Source: Syntrophus gentianae
GTDB lineage: Bacteria; Desulfobacterota; Syntrophia; Syntrophales; Syntrophaceae
Assembly: GCF_900109885.1 (NCBI RefSeq)
Contig: NZ_FOBS01000013.1
Location: forward strand, 26,844-90,843
Reading direction: 5' to 3'
DNA: 64,000 nucleotides
Shown: piece by piece, positions 1 through 10,448 of the stretch
Numbering within the stretch: position 1 is the stretch's first letter
Layout: each line of letters starts with the position of its first letter
Notes under the pieces: generated by a model
What the model was told of the DNA's origin: nothing
The model's database searches: none
Seen by the model: the letters and a program-made list of their open reading frames with translations, nothing else
Program-made: the position numbers and the translations under genes

Positions 1-2034
1 ATCCAGCGTTCCCACGGTCAAGGCGCCATTCAGCATGAATTTCATGTTTCCCGTTCCCGAGGCCTCCGTGCCGGCCATGGAGATCTGCTCGCTGAGATCT
101 GCGGCCGGGATGATCTTCTCCGCCAGTGAAACCCGGTAATCGGGCAGAAAAACGACCCTCAGGATGTCCTGCAGTCTCTTGTCGGAATTGATGACCTGTC
201 CCACGTTATGAATCAATTTGATCATCTGCTTCGCCACCCAGTATCCGGGCGCGGCCTTGCCGGCAAAGATATAGGTTTTGGCGACCGTGGGCGTTTTTTC
301 TCCCCGGACAATCTGAAGATATTCATAGATGATATGGAAAATCTTCAGCAACTGCCGTTTGTATTCATGAATCCTCTTGACATGAACATCGAAAAGCGAA
401 TCGGGATTCACGGACACCCAGGCGGTCCTCGAAATGATTCTGCCCAGAACCTCCTTGTTGGTCCGCTTGATCCTGCGGAATCGATCCTGGAAGTCCTCGC
501 TCTCGGCATAGGACTCCAGCCGTTTAAGCTGTCCCAGATCGGTGATCCAGGAATCGCCGATCGTTTCGGAGATCAACTGAGCCAGTTGCGGATTGGCCTT
601 GAGGAGCCAGCGCCGCTGGGTGATGCCATTGGTGACGTTCACGAATCGTTCCGGCCACAGGACATGGAAATCAGCAAAATTATTCTTTTTCAAGATTTCC
701 GTATGGAGAGCGGAAACGCCGTTGATGGAATGCGAACCGACCATGGCCAGATGGGACATTCGAACCATCTTGTTTTCACCTTCCTCGATGAGCGACATCC
801 GCCGGACCAGGTCGAGATTGTCGGGATGGAGATCGGCGACCTGCTTGAGAAAGCGCGCGTTGATTTCATAGATGATCTGGAGATGGCGGGGGATCACCTG
901 CTCCAGAAGGTTCACCGGCCATTTCTCCAGGGCTTCGGAAAGAATGGTATGATTGGTGTAGGACAGGGTTTTCCTGGTCATCTCCCATGCTTCATCCCAG
1001 GGCAGGGCGTATTCGTCCACGAGGAGCCGCATCAGCTCCGCCACCGCCAGGGAGGGATGGGTGTCGTTCATCTGAATGGCCACCGAATCGGGGAAGTCGT
1101 CGAAATCGTCGTGCTCCTTGAGATACCGGCGGACGATGTCCCTCAGGGAACAGGCCACCAGAAAGTATTCCTGTACCAGGCGGAGCTCCTTCCCGGATTT
1201 GAGGGTGTCCAGGGGATAAAGCATTTTGGTGATGGTTTCGGAAGAGACCTTCTGCTCCACCGCCCGGAAATAATCGCCTTCGTTGAAGATCTGGATGTCA
1301 AAATCCGTTGATGAGCCTGCCCCGTAGAGGCGAAGCCAGTTCACCGTTTTTCCCCCGTAGCCGACAACGGGGATGTCAAAGGGAATCCCCATGATCACCT
1401 TCCAGTCGAGCCACATGGGATTGTATTCGCCGGCGCGGTCCTGGAAGTGTTCTATCCGGCCGTAAATGGGAACGATACATTTTTCGTCGGGGCGCTTGAT
1501 CTCCCATGGGCTGAATTCAGCCAGCCAGTTGTCCGGTTTCTCCTTCTGATAGCCGTTATCAACTTCCTGCTTGAAGAGACCGTATTCGTAATGGATCCCG
1601 TAACCGAACCCGGCAAGATTAAGCGTTGCCATGGAATCGAGAAAGCAGGCCGCCAACCGCCCCAATCCGCCATTTCCCAGCCCGGCGTCTTTTTCCTGAT
1701 CCCGAACCTCTTCGATGTCAATGCCCGTTTCCTCCAGAACTTCCCGGCAAAGGTCAAAGAGGCCGAGATTATGGAGGGTATCGCCCAGCAGTCTTCCAAT
1801 CAGAAATTCCATGGACAGATAATAGACTCTCTTCGCTTTGGCAACCTGATAGATACGCTCCGTTTCCAGGATTCTTTCCGTCATCCTGTCCCGCAGAGAG
1901 AAAGCCGTTGCAAGAAAAAGGTCCCGACAGTCCTTTGACGGAGTTTCCTTGCACAGGGAACAGCGAAGGTGATAATCCATCGATGTCTTCAGGGCTGATT
2001 TGGTATTGGCATTGTTCAGGTAGTTCGAATTCAT
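1..2034 (-). CDS. glgP: Glycogen/starch phosphorylase, 3' end cut by window edge
   Basis: PLP-dependent phosphorylase that releases glucose-1-phosphate from stored alpha-glucan. The frame is open for 678 residues from the ATG at 2034 to position 1 without a stop, so roughly the last 150 residues of an ~830-residue family lie outside the window. The N-terminal half carries the family signature KDAGLGNGGLGRLAACFLDS. The PLP-lysine motif EASGTGNMKFMLNGA lies next to the left edge, at about residues 657-671. A GGGG-containing ribosome site precedes the ATG. The catalytic core seen here is uninterrupted. Confidence in the family is high; the true C-terminus is not visible. Confidence 0.95.
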   Translation of the reverse strand, partial: MNSNYLNNANTKSALKTSMDYHLRCSLCKETPSKDCRDLFLATAFSLRDRMTERILETERIYQVAKAKRVYYLSMEFLIGRLLGDTLHNLGLFDLCREVLEETGIDIEEVRDQEKDAGLGNGGLGRLAACFLDSMATLNLAGFGYGIHYEYGLFKQEVDNGYQKEKPDNWLAEFSPWEIKRPDEKCIVPIYGRIEHFQDRAGEYNPMWLDWKVIMGIPFDIPVVGYGGKTVNWLRLYGAGSSTDFDIQIFNEGDYFRAVEQKVSSETITKMLYPLDTLKSGKELRLVQEYFLVACSLRDIVRRYLKEHDDFDDFPDSVAIQMNDTHPSLAVAELMRLLVDEYALPWDEAWEMTRKTLSYTNHTILSEALEKWPVNLLEQVIPRHLQIIYEINARFLKQVADLHPDNLDLVRRMSLIEEGENKMVRMSHLAMVGSHSINGVSALHTEILKKNNFADFHVLWPERFVNVTNGITQRRWLLKANPQLAQLISETIGDSWITDLGQLKRLESYAESEDFQDRFRRIKRTNKEVLGRIISRTAWVSVNPDSLFDVHVKRIHEYKRQLLKIFHIIYEYLQIVRGEKTPTVAKTYIFAGKAAPGYWVAKQMIKLIHNVGQVINSDKRLQDILRVVFLPDYRVSLAEKIIPAADLSEQISMAGTEASGTGNMKFMLNGALTVGTLD

Positions 2035-2123
2035 GGAGGGGACCCTCAATTCTTATTGTTTAAAAAACATTTTGAGGAGACTTGGAGAACTTGTCAATCA
2101 AAAAGGAGACAGATGGGCTTAAT

Positions 2124-4067
2124 TTATCCGCACGCTGCGGCCGGCCGGTTCCGAATCAGTTCCTCAACGACGGCAGGTTCCGCAAGGGTGCTCGTATCAC
2201 CCAGATCGTCAAGGGAATTTGCGGCGATTTTGCGGAGGATCCGCCGCATGATCTTGCCCGACCGGGTCTTGGGCAGGCCGGGGGCCCACTGGAGAACATC
2301 CGGCACGGCGATGGCCCCGATTTCCTTCCTGACCCACCGCAGGAGTTCCTCCCGCAACGGCTCCGCAGGGGATCGATCCGCCTTCAAGGTCACATAGGCA
2401 TAGATCCCCTGACCCTTGATCTCGTGGGGAAATCCCACCACGGCGGCCTCCGCCACAGCGGGATGAGCCACCAGGGCACTTTCGACCTCGGCCGTTCCCA
2501 AGCGGTGCCCCGAGACATTGATGACATCGTCGACCCGGCCCGTGATCCAGTAGTCGCCGTCTTCATCCCGGCGCGCGCCGTCACCCGTAAAGTAGGCCCC
2601 CTTGTACAGAGAGAAGTAGGTCTGAAGGAACCGGGAGTGGTCGCCATAAATCGTCCGCAGCATGGCCGGCCAGGGTTCGGTGATGACGAGATTGCCGTCT
2701 CCCGGTCCCTCGAGGAAATTGCCGGCGGCATCGACGATGGCCGGCTTCACGCCGAAGTATGGCCGGAGGGCCGAACCCGGTTTGAGAGCCATGGCGCCGG
2801 GGAGAGGTGAAAGGAGGATCCCGCCGGTTTCCGTCTGCCACCAGGTATCGACAATGGGGCAGCGTTTTTCGCCGACCACATTGTAGTACCAGAGCCAGGC
2901 TTCCGGATTGATGGGTTCTCCCACGGTTCCCAGGAGGCGCAGACTCCTGCGGGAGGTTTTCCGGACCGGCTCATCGCCCTGGCGCATCAGGGCGCGAATG
3001 GCCGTCGGGGCCGTGTAGAGGATGGAAATCCCGTGCTTGTCCACAATGTTCCAGAAGCGGGACCAGTCCGGATAATGGGGCACGCCTTCGAACATGACCG
3101 TGGTGGCCCCGTTGGCCAGCGGACCGTAGATGATGTAGCTGTGCCCCGTCACCCAGCCGATGTCCGCCGTGCACCAGTAGATGTCGCCATCGTGATAGTC
3201 AAAGATATGCCTGTGGGTCAGGGCCGAAAAGACCAGATAACCACCGGTTGTGTGCAGCACGCCCTTGGGCTTTCCCGTGGACCCGGAGGTATAGAGAATA
3301 AAAAGCGGGTCCTCGGCATCCATCACTTCCGGGGGGCAGTCGGCCGAGGCGTTTTCCATGAGTTCGCTCCACGAGAGATCCCTTCCCGGTGTCCAAGGGA
3401 CATCGCCGCCCGTGTGCCGCACCACGATGACCCTTTCGACAACGGGGCATTTCTCTACGGCTTTGTCGGCATTCTCCTTGGCGGGAATCCGCTGGCCGCC
3501 ACGCAACCCTTCGTCGGCGGTGATCAACACCCGGCCCTGGCAGTCCCGGATACGTTCCGCCAGGGAATCCGCGGAAAAGCCGCCGAAGACGATGGAGTGG
3601 ACGACGCCGATCCTCGTGCAGGCCAGCATGGCCACCGCCAGCTCGGGAATCATGGGCAGATAGATGGTGACGCGATCTCCCCGGCGCAATCCCAGAGATT
3701 TCAGGACATTGGCAAATCGGCAGACCTCTTCGAACAGCCGGCGATAGGAAAAGGATCTGCTTTCTGCAGGATCATCCCCCTCCCAGATAAGGGCGATCGC
3801 ATCCCCGCGCCCGGCCAGATGGCGGTCCAGGCAGTTATAACTGACGTTCAGCTTTCCCCCGCAGAACCAGGAAATGCGGACATCCCCTTCAAAAGCGCCC
3901 TCTCTTACCTTCGTCCAGGGGCGAAACCAGTCGAGACATCCGGCCTGTTCCCCCCAGAACCCCTCGGGATCTGAGATCGACTGTTCATACATCCGCAGGT
4001 AGGTCGCGTTGTCTATCCAGGCCGCTTTTGCCCAGGAATCAGGGACAGGGAACAAATCATGCGCCAT
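2124..4067 (-). CDS. acsA: Acetyl-CoA synthetase (AMP-forming)
   Basis: Activates acetate to acetyl-CoA with ATP, giving AMP and PPi. The 647-residue protein has the adenylate-forming P-loop [12 protein letters not shown] and the late motif [12 protein letters not shown], whose lysine (about residue 605) is the catalytic, acetylatable residue of the family. I place the start at the ATG at 4067 because AAGGAGG lies 7 bp upstream and the N-terminus then matches the usual Acs length. The same frame is open to 4169, but that extension has no good ribosome site. It stands alone between glgP and vanZ on the same strand. In a syntrophic acetate producer it may also run towards acetate and ATP, which is inference. 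Confidence 0.95.
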   Translation of the reverse strand: MAHDLFPVPDSWAKAAWIDNATYLRMYEQSISDPEGFWGEQAGCLDWFRPWTKVREGAFEGDVRISWFCGGKLNVSYNCLDRHLAGRGDAIALIWEGDDPAESRSFSYRRLFEEVCRFANVLKSLGLRRGDRVTIYLPMIPELAVAMLACTRIGVVHSIVFGGFSADSLAERIRDCQGRVLITADEGLRGGQRIPAKENADKAVEKCPVVERVIVVRHTGGDVPWTPGRDLSWSELMENASADCPPEVMDAEDPLFILYTSGSTGKPKGVLHTTGGYLVFSALTHRHIFDYHDGDIYWCTADIGWVTGHSYIIYGPLANGATTVMFEGVPHYPDWSRFWNIVDKHGISILYTAPTAIRALMRQGDEPVRKTSRRSLRLLGTVGEPINPEAWLWYYNVVGEKRCPIVDTWWQTETGGILLSPLPGAMALKPGSALRPYFGVKPAIVDAAGNFLEGPGDGNLVITEPWPAMLRTIYGDHSRFLQTYFSLYKGAYFTGDGARRDEDGDYWITGRVDDVINVSGHRLGTAEVESALVAHPAVAEAAVVGFPHEIKGQGIYAYVTLKADRSPAEPLREELLRWVRKEIGAIAVPDVLQWAPGLPKTRSGKIMRRILRKIAANSLDDLGDTSTLAEPAVVEELIRNRPAAACG

Positions 4068-4262
4068 AGCCGCCTCCTTTAAAGCATCTGGAAAGAGGAA
4101 ATTCTTTGTTAACTCCTTTTGCACACCGGCAATGTGCCCCTCTTTATTCTTTCGAAGAGTCCTTGCCAAAGAGAGGAGACACTGGAATATATCTCATATA
4201 TAGTTGAAATTATTCTTTAATTCAAGGTAATTTTCCTGAATTGGAAAATCGATGGGGCACGC

Positions 4263-4721
4263 TCAGGCAGGCCTGGAGGTCGAATGTCCAAGCATTTTAT
4301 CTTTCAGGAGAATCGCGATCTGGGAGAGGACGCCGCCGACGGAATCAATGCTTACGTCCACAAGAGAAGCAGTTCTCGAAGCGACCCAGGATTGATGATA
4401 CTCATCGCTCAACGCAAAAAGCACCACGGCGAGAATCGCCGTGAGGGCCCACCGCAAACGCCATCTCTGAGAAGAGTTGCCACGGACGCCGTGAAAGAAG
4501 AGCAGTCCCAGAATAAAATATTCGGAGACATGTCCTGCCTTTCGAATCATCCCATGAAAGAGTTCGATATCCTGCTCCGGAAGCCCGGGAAAGAGGAAGT
4601 GCAGGAGCGGACCGATAAACCGTGAGGTATGATCCGCCGAAAAGGTTCCGGTGGACATACCGAAGATCACGCCCATCCAGAGAAGAACGGGAAGCCAGTA
4701 TTTGAGAGAAAAACCTTTCAA
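4263..4721 (-). CDS. VanZ-family membrane protein
   Basis: Small integral membrane protein of 152 residues with about four hydrophobic segments. It shows the VanZ-like features KAGHVSEYFILGLLFF and SDEYHQSWVASRTASLVDV. The function of most VanZ-like proteins is unknown; some confer low-level teicoplanin resistance. The start is TTG at 4721, preceded by AGGAGG, and lies only 12 bp after the stop of the upstream enoyl-CoA hydratase gene, so the two are probably cotranscribed. A weak AT-rich hairpin follows near 4219-4241. No functional link to the hydratase is evident. Confidence 0.85.
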   Translation of the reverse strand: MKGFSLKYWLPVLLWMGVIFGMSTGTFSADHTSRFIGPLLHFLFPGLPEQDIELFHGMIRKAGHVSEYFILGLLFFHGVRGNSSQRWRLRWALTAILAVVLFALSDEYHQSWVASRTASLVDVSIDSVGGVLSQIAILLKDKMLGHSTSRPA

Positions 4722-4733
4722 TGGCCCTCCTGC

Positions 4734-5522
4734 CTATTTCCCTCGAAAAATCGGCTTTCTTTTTTCCAGAAAGGCCTTCGCCGCCTCAAGATGATCTTCC
4801 GTATCGCTGAGGAGGGATAACTGGGAAGAGATGTAGTCGAGGTGCGCCCTTAATGTACTGGTCTGCGCCTGATAAACAGCCCTTTTCATCATCCGGACGG
4901 CCAACGGCGGCCTGCTCGCTATCTTCTCCGCCAGGACGAAGCTTTCTTCCAGGAGACGGTCATGAGGGACAACCCGGTTCACAATGCCGAGCTGAAGGGC
5001 CTCATCGGGAGATATAATATCTCCGGTGAGCAGAAGCTCCAGGGCCTTGGCGATGCCGACGAGTCGCGGCAGGAAATAGGCCCCGCCGTCCCCCGGCACG
5101 ACGCCCATCAGGATATAGGATTCGGCAAGCTTCGCCCTGTCCGAACAGATCCGCAGATCGCACATGAGGGCCATGTCCAGGCCCGCGCCCATAGCGGCGC
5201 CGTTGATGGCCGCGATGACCGGTTTGTCCAGGTCCTCCAGGGTCAGGACGATGCGATGAACCCCTTCCCAGAGATAGTTCTTCATGTCCCAGGAGCGGAG
5301 CTTCCCCTCGGCCATGTCCCGGATGTCTCCCCCGGAACAGAAGGTGTCCCCTTTCCCTGTGATCAGGACCACCCTCACCCCATCATCTCGTCCGGCCTCC
5401 TCCAGGTATTGGCGCCACAACCGGATCATCTCGGGGCTGAAGGCGTTTTTCGCCTCCGGCCGGTTCAGGGTTAAAAGGGCGCAATTTCCCTCAACGGCAT
5501 AGAGGATGTGGTCTTCACTCAT
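4734..5522 (-). CDS. Enoyl-CoA hydratase/isomerase family protein
   Basis: Crotonase-fold protein of 262 residues. It has the oxyanion-hole segments TFCSGGDIRDMAEG and AINGAAMGAGLDMALMCDLR, and the conserved SYILMGVVPGDGGAYFLPRLVG stretch with an acidic/glycine pattern compatible with hydratase chemistry. It probably acts on an acyl-CoA in beta-oxidation, but the substrate cannot be read from the sequence. The start at 5522 (MSEDHILY) is chosen because the upstream in-frame extension to 5597 is not conserved-looking and GGAGAG precedes this ATG. It heads a likely two-gene unit with the VanZ protein. Confidence 0.9.
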   Translation of the reverse strand: MSEDHILYAVEGNCALLTLNRPEAKNAFSPEMIRLWRQYLEEAGRDDGVRVVLITGKGDTFCSGGDIRDMAEGKLRSWDMKNYLWEGVHRIVLTLEDLDKPVIAAINGAAMGAGLDMALMCDLRICSDRAKLAESYILMGVVPGDGGAYFLPRLVGIAKALELLLTGDIISPDEALQLGIVNRVVPHDRLLEESFVLAEKIASRPPLAVRMMKRAVYQAQTSTLRAHLDYISSQLSLLSDTEDHLEAAKAFLEKRKPIFRGK

Positions 5523-5670
5523 GAGCTTTCTCTCCGGTGTGCGGCATTTTAGAATTTTCCTCTGATAATTTTTTCCTCCTATAGGACACCTCGCCATGTA
5601 ATGCGAGAAATATCAGCAAATAATATTCAAATCCATTACCTCTCCTTTCCCGCAGGAGCGCACCTAATAA

Positions 5671-5699
5671 AAAAGGCGGGGATGAAACCCCGCCTTTTT
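5671..5699. terminator. Strong bidirectional hairpin terminator
   Basis: An AAAAGGCGGGG arm pairs with CCCCGCCTTTTT across a four-base loop, with T-runs on both strands. It lies just downstream of the PEP-CTERM gene on the minus strand and upstream of the hydratase start, so it should insulate the two minus-strand units. Confidence 0.9.
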
Positions 5700-5718
5700 C
5701 GATCATTTCCTGCTTGTC

Positions 5719-6327
5719 TCACTTGCTGATCCGTCTTCGCCGGATTATCGAGACCCCGAGAAGTCCGGGGGCGAGAAGAAGGAGGGAAGGAGGCAAGGGA
5801 ACAGGGGCAACACTGAAATTGTCCATGGCAAAGTGATTCCCGAAGCCGCAATACCCGACTACGCCTTCGCCGCCATAAGAGTGGAAGGTCAGCGTATCAA
5901 CGGCGCCTGACCAACTCGGGGAATACCATGCGGGGGCATAGGCGGAAACGACGAATTCGTCTGAACCAACCAAAGAATTTGCAAGGTAGCCGGTCACTGA
6001 AATGTGAAGGCCATTTTTCCAGGCAGCGGTATAATATGCCCCATTGAAGATGAACGGCGTATCGGCTGAGACGGATGCATCTTGAGCCTTATCATTATAA
6101 ACCACATTCTTAAGGGACACCACGCCGGCGAGATAACCGCTTTTCTTATACTGAGAATCCGTGGCATCTAGATTCTTAAAATGAGACCAGTGATAGCCGC
6201 CGTAACCGTCCGGGATAGATGTCAGGCTACCACTGAGGTCGTCAAAATTAACTTCAAAGGCTCTTGCCATCCCGGAGAGGGCAAACGACAAAACAAATAC
6301 GCATAAAACAACCAGAAGCTTCTTCAT
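5719..6327 (-). CDS. PEP-CTERM sorting-domain secreted protein
   Basis: 202-residue exported protein. The N-terminus is a signal peptide (MKKLLVVLCVFVLSFALSG, ending near ARAFE). The C-terminus has the tripartite PEP-CTERM form: a VPLPPS motif, a hydrophobic helix (LLLLAPGLLGVSII) and a basic tail (RRRRISK). Proteins of this class are recognised by an exosortase and usually displayed with exopolysaccharide. The middle is a beta-rich domain with no motif I recognise. AGGAGG precedes the ATG. No exosortase is visible in this window, so it must be encoded elsewhere if the signal is functional. The gene is monocistronic, with a strong terminator downstream. Confidence 0.88.
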   Translation of the reverse strand: MKKLLVVLCVFVLSFALSGMARAFEVNFDDLSGSLTSIPDGYGGYHWSHFKNLDATDSQYKKSGYLAGVVSLKNVVYNDKAQDASVSADTPFIFNGAYYTAAWKNGLHISVTGYLANSLVGSDEFVVSAYAPAWYSPSWSGAVDTLTFHSYGGEGVVGYCGFGNHFAMDNFSVAPVPLPPSLLLLAPGLLGVSIIRRRRISK

Positions 6328-6651
6328 AAAACCTCCTGCCAGTTTTCTAGGGAAACATCATGATCTATGATATCGGGACGCAGACTCCTTCACGATCGAA
6401 TGCCGAAGGGGTATCTTGCTGAAATAAGGATGCAATAAGAAGTCCATTGGGAGTGAAACATACTCGTAAAAATAAGACAATCAGGGATTTCTGGTATTTG
6501 CTTCTAAGGTTTAGTCCCAATGGATTAGACCAATAGCTTAGATATGACAGGTCATTAATAATGAATTGCCTGATATAATCTAATATATTTTCCTGAAATT
6601 GAGGATTGGAATGACGATGGAAACCCTTTGTTTTTTAATGCCTATTACCGG
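6328..6651. other. Intergenic stretch without a gene
   Basis: AT-rich, with no supported ORF. The only structure seen is a short inverted pair, TCCATTGGGA near 6443 and TCCCAATGGA near 6514, about 70 bp apart. Its role is unknown. Confidence 0.6.
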
Positions 6652-6690
6652 CACCAAGGGGAGGATCGTTTACCGATCCTCCCCTTGGTG
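6652..6690. terminator. 17-bp perfect hairpin downstream of glnN
   Basis: Two perfectly complementary 17-base arms (6652-6668 and 6674-6690) flank a five-base loop. On the minus strand it follows glnN by about 15 bp but is not followed by a clear U-tract. It could be a terminator or an mRNA-stabilising 3' hairpin. Confidence 0.7.
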
Positions 6691-6704
6691 TTTACTAACC
6701 GGCT

Positions 6705-8801
6705 CTACAGTTTGAAGAGAAGATCCATGTAGGTGGGGATGGGCCACATGTCGCTGGGAATCAGCATTTCCATCCCGTCGATATCGCTGCGCAAGGATTG
6801 CATCGCAGGAAATACCTTGTCACGGTAAGCCTCAGCCTGTTTGACGCAGCCGGTAAGCCCCTGGGCCTTTGTTACGGCTCCTTCAAGCATGGTCAGGTTC
6901 TTATAGGCCGATGAGAGCAGGGCGCCGAGCTGTTTCAGGAGGTCTTCCTGGACGGATGCACCGACCGAAACAGCCTGAAAACTGGAAATGGAATCGGCCA
7001 GGAAAGTCCCGAACTCGATGCCGGCGGGAATGAGCTGTTTCTTGGCCATGTCGATGGCCACCAGAGCTTCGATATTGATTTGTTTTGCGTAGATATCGAC
7101 GTAAATCTCGTAGCGGGAATGCAGTTCCTTTTCGGACAGGACTTCATATTTACTGAAAAGGCTGATGGCCTTATTCGTAACGAAGGCCTTCAAGGCATCG
7201 ATGGAGTTTTTCACATTGGGCAGACCCCGCTTCTCCGCTTCTTTGACCCACTCATCGCTGTAATTATTTCCATTGAAGATGATCCGGTTATGCTTCGTGT
7301 AGATTTCCCGGATGATCGCTGCGGCCTCGGCATTCTTGTCCTTGGCCTTTTCGAGGCGGGTGGCGATCTCATCAAGGGCCTCGGCGGCGATGGTATTCAA
7401 GGCCACATTGACGCCTGCAATCGACTGCGCCGAGCCAACCATGCGGAATTCGAACTTGTTTCCCGTGAAGGCAAAGGGAGAGGTCCGATTGCGGTCCGTA
7501 TTGTCCATGGGAATTTCCGGCAGGGTATCCACGCCGACTTTCATATACTGTGCGCCTTTGGCCGCAACCTTCTCGCCTTTGGAAAGCTTCTCCAGAATTT
7601 CCGTAACTTCTTCTCCCATGAAAATGGAGACAATGGCCGGGGGGGCTTCGTTGGCACCGAGACGGTGATCGTTGCCGGCGGATGCGCAGGTCGCCCGGAG
7701 GATATCGGCATGAGTGTCGACAGCCTTGATCAAAGCGCTCAAGAGCAGCAGGAACTGGACATTTTCGCTGGGGGTGTTACCCGGCTCAAGCAGGTTGATC
7801 CCGTCATCGGTCGAGAGAGACCAGTTGTTGTGCTTGCCGGAGCCGTTGATTCCGGCATAGGGCTTTTCATGGAGCAGACAGACCAGGTCATGGCGCAAGG
7901 CAACCTTCTGCATGGTCTCCATGACGAGTTGGTTATGGTCCGTGGCGATGTTCGTCGTGGTATAAAGGGGAGCCATTTCGTACTGCGCCGGCGCGACTTC
8001 GTTGTGCTGTGTTTTGGAGGTAATGCCCATTTTCCACAGCTCGGTATTGAGGTCCTGCATGTAATCGGAGACTCTGTCCTTGATGAAGCCGAAATACTGG
8101 TCCTCAAGTTCCTGCCCCTTGGGGGCCGAAGCGCCGAAGATCGTTCGCCCTGCCAGCATCAGGTCGAGACGTTCCATATAAAATTCCTTGTCCACCAGGA
8201 AGTATTCCTGTTCGGGGCCGACGGTGGAGGTTACTTTGGTGGGAGTGACATTTCCCAGGGCCTTTAACACCCGCAGGGCCTGCTCGTTCACGGCCTTCAT
8301 GGAACGCAGCAGGGGCGTCTTCTTGTCGAGGGCTTCGCCGTGATAGGAATAGAAGGCGGTGGGAATCGTCAGGGTGACGTTTCCGCTTTCGTCCTCCTTC
8401 AGAAAGGCGGGCGAGGTGCAATCCCAGGCGGTGTACCCTCTCGCTTCGAAGGTAGAACGCAGACCGCCGCTCGGAAAGGAGGACGCATCCGGCTCTCCCT
8501 GAATCAGCTGCTTGCCGGAAAATTCCACAATTCCACTTCCATCTGCAGCGGGCGAAATGAAAGAGTCGTGCTTTTCGGCGGTTATTCCCGTCAGGGGCTG
8601 GAACCAGTGCGTATAGTGCGTCGCCCCTTTCTCGACCGCCCAATCCTTCATGGCATTGGCAACGACATTGGCCACATCGGGCCTTAACGGCACGTCTTTT
8701 TCGATCGTTTCCTTCAGTGCCTTATAAACATCCTTGGGCAACCGTCCCTTCATCACTTTATCGCTGAAAACATTAGAACCAAAAATTTCGGCAAGCTCCA
8801 T
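6705..8801 (-). CDS. glnN: Glutamine synthetase type III
   Basis: Makes glutamine from glutamate, ammonia and ATP. The 698-residue length is that of the GSIII/GlnN family rather than the ~450-470 residues of GSI. GSIII features are present: [28 protein letters not shown] and [11 protein letters not shown] in the catalytic core, plus a long helical C-terminal region. The start at 8801 ([10 protein letters not shown]) has AAGGAGAG six bases upstream; the in-frame extension to 8927 runs through the operator repeats and is unlikely to be translated. Two tandem ACA-N4-TGT sites lie 93-132 bp upstream, suggesting nitrogen control. It may be the main glutamine synthetase here, since a GSI gene at 40.4 kb is reduced to a remnant. 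Confidence 0.95.
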   Translation of the reverse strand: MELAEIFGSNVFSDKVMKGRLPKDVYKALKETIEKDVPLRPDVANVVANAMKDWAVEKGATHYTHWFQPLTGITAEKHDSFISPAADGSGIVEFSGKQLIQGEPDASSFPSGGLRSTFEARGYTAWDCTSPAFLKEDESGNVTLTIPTAFYSYHGEALDKKTPLLRSMKAVNEQALRVLKALGNVTPTKVTSTVGPEQEYFLVDKEFYMERLDLMLAGRTIFGASAPKGQELEDQYFGFIKDRVSDYMQDLNTELWKMGITSKTQHNEVAPAQYEMAPLYTTTNIATDHNQLVMETMQKVALRHDLVCLLHEKPYAGINGSGKHNNWSLSTDDGINLLEPGNTPSENVQFLLLLSALIKAVDTHADILRATCASAGNDHRLGANEAPPAIVSIFMGEEVTEILEKLSKGEKVAAKGAQYMKVGVDTLPEIPMDNTDRNRTSPFAFTGNKFEFRMVGSAQSIAGVNVALNTIAAEALDEIATRLEKAKDKNAEAAAIIREIYTKHNRIIFNGNNYSDEWVKEAEKRGLPNVKNSIDALKAFVTNKAISLFSKYEVLSEKELHSRYEIYVDIYAKQINIEALVAIDMAKKQLIPAGIEFGTFLADSISSFQAVSVGASVQEDLLKQLGALLSSAYKNLTMLEGAVTKAQGLTGCVKQAEAYRDKVFPAMQSLRSDIDGMEMLIPSDMWPIPTYMDLLFKL

Positions 8802-8893
8802 AATTCTCTCCTTATTTTTACCTTTTTTAATATACTTGAGAATTCCAGCCTGACCAGTTGGACTTCCCTTTAACCGATGTGTTTCATGTATGC

Positions 8894-8933
8894 ACATTAT
8901 TGTATCAACAATCGAGGGTGCGCACATTATTGT
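8894..8933 (-). promoter_or_regulatory. Tandem operator upstream of glnN
   Basis: The 17-base sequence GCACATTATTGTATCAA occurs twice (8892-8908 and 8922-8938), exactly 30 bp apart. Each copy contains the core ACA-N4-TGT (8894-8903 and 8924-8933). The same core at about 30-bp spacing occurs upstream of the glutamate synthase operon and the glnA remnant. No sigma54 promoter was found between it and glnN. Confidence 0.6.
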
Positions 8934-8938
8934 ATCAA

Positions 8939-9473
8939 TATATTACTTGTTGTTTCCCACTTTTTCACTTCGGGACCTTAAGTTTTTCATTCAGATTTCC
9001 TTGGTCCGCGCCCGAAGACCTTCTTTAACATGCCGTAATATTTCGTTAATCCTGATGAGCCGCGGCCTGTTCAAAATTCTGCAGCATTTCTTAGACCGGA
9101 AAACCGACCTCCGACATTCGCGAGGGGTTCCATCCTGTCTTTCTTTCCCGACTTGTAAATTGCATCTTTCCTGCCACAAAACATGCAGTTGCCATAGCAT
9201 GGAAAATGCCTTGGGATTCAAACTCCAGCCGGCAATAAAAGATTAGGAAATTACATAAGAAACTGCGATCTCGACAGGATCGCCACAGTTTTCCCCGACC
9301 CTATAGGGATGATCGCCTCATTGAATCTTCACAGTTTTCGTCTCTTCTCCCGTTGTGACGGGTTGTCTTCCGGCAGAGCATGGGATCATGCAGGGATATC
9401 TGAAAAAGGATTCTTGCTCAGACATGGATTTCCAGGCGAAATACTTTCTGCAACATAACATAATTGTTCCGGA
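8939..9473. other. Intergenic stretch between glnN and methyltransferase
   Basis: About 535 bp with no gene I can support. A single imperfect ACA-N4-TGT element (ACATAATTGT) lies at 9458-9467, just before the methyltransferase gene. An open frame across the first half has no codon or family support. Confidence 0.6.
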
Positions 9474-10142
9474 ATGAACATCCATAGATTAAAGAACAGC
9501 CATCGAAAAAGGTCAGGAAGCCCACATCGGCCTTGCCTGGTTCATTCAGGATATGATAGAAAAATTCCATTGATGATCGGAGATAGGCCATTGATCGACC
9601 ATAAAGACAAAGAGCAGAAGGCCCCTGATCCTCTGCTGGTAAGGTTCAGTCCTCTACTGCAGGGACAGGAACTTGAAGGTCCCATCCTGGATCTGGCGTG
9701 CGGCAAGGGACAGAATGGTCTTTTCCTGGCCGGCTTGAACCTGCCGGTCATCCTGGCCGATGGATCGCCTGAGGCGCTGAACGAGGCCAGACGATCGGCG
9801 GAAGGAAAGGGTTTCAAGGTCCAATTCTGGGAAGTCGATCTGGAAGCGGGAGGGAATCCACTCCCAGAGGACTATTACCGGGCCATCCTGGTTTTCCGTT
9901 ACCTTCACCGGCCCTTGATCCCTTCTTTGAGACGGGCAATTCGCAAGGGTGGAATCCTCATTTATGAAACCTTCACGATCGAACAACCCAGGTACGGCCG
10001 CCCGCACAACCCGGATTATCTGCTGAAAGCCGGTGAACTGGCCGACTGGTTCAGGGATTGGGAGATCATCCATTATTTTGAAGGCCTTTTAGAAAATCCG
10101 CCAAGGGCGATGGCCCAGCTTGTCTGCCGAAAGCCCGCCTGA
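9474..10142 (+). CDS. Class I SAM-dependent methyltransferase
   Basis: Rossmann-fold methyltransferase of up to 222 residues. The SAM-binding motif I is ILDLACGKGQNGLFLAG, followed by the acidic ILADGSPEAL strand and motif IV near YRAILVFRYLHRPL. It resembles the TehB/tellurite-resistance-like and UbiE-like small methyltransferases, and the methyl acceptor is unknown. The start is uncertain: the frame opens at 9474, but an ATG at 9573 (MIGDRPLID) would give a more typical N-terminus, and neither has a strong ribosome site. It precedes the PEP-synthase-like gene by about 300 bp. Confidence 0.8.
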   Translation: MNIHRLKNSHRKRSGSPHRPCLVHSGYDRKIPLMIGDRPLIDHKDKEQKAPDPLLVRFSPLLQGQELEGPILDLACGKGQNGLFLAGLNLPVILADGSPEALNEARRSAEGKGFKVQFWEVDLEAGGNPLPEDYYRAILVFRYLHRPLIPSLRRAIRKGGILIYETFTIEQPRYGRPHNPDYLLKAGELADWFRDWEIIHYFEGLLENPPRAMAQLVCRKPA

Positions 10143-10166
10143 TCCTGATTCCAATACTCTGCTGGA

Positions 10167-10176
10167 ACAAAATTGT
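10167..10176. promoter_or_regulatory. Single ACA-N4-TGT palindrome
   Basis: ACAAAATTGT flanked by GGA and ACC, the same motif as the paired sites at 27.9 and 40.7 kb. It is solitary and lies about 270 bp upstream of the PEP-synthase-like gene, so the assignment is weaker than for the tandem sites. Confidence 0.4.
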
Positions 10177-10448
10177 ACCATAAGCGTCCGGAGAGGAGGA
10201 AGCTTTAAAAGATAACTTACAGATATCATGCAATATCGGTTGGTTAAGAGATCATTTTCAATGGGCATATATCTTGATGTAACGTCAAGCATGACAAACG
10301 ATCCGACTTTGGATGCAGGCTGGAAATGATACGATGGCTCGTCCAAAATACCTGACGCGCGGACCTGTTCTCAAGGAGAACGTAATAGGATTGTTTCTTT
10401 ACCCATAGAAATTCAGAATTACCTGAAGTGTCATCTGGAGAGGATGTT

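Noticed and set aside
208..1311. A 367-codon plus-strand frame at the left end
   Set aside because: It lies opposite glycogen phosphorylase, which is clearly coding on the minus strand.
8801..8894. Sigma54 promoter upstream of glnN
   Set aside because: No GG-N10-GC element was found between the tandem operator and the start codon, so a sigma70-type promoter is more likely.
8890..9246. A 118-codon plus-strand frame across the glnN upstream region
   Set aside because: It starts inside the operator repeat, has no ribosome site and no family resemblance.
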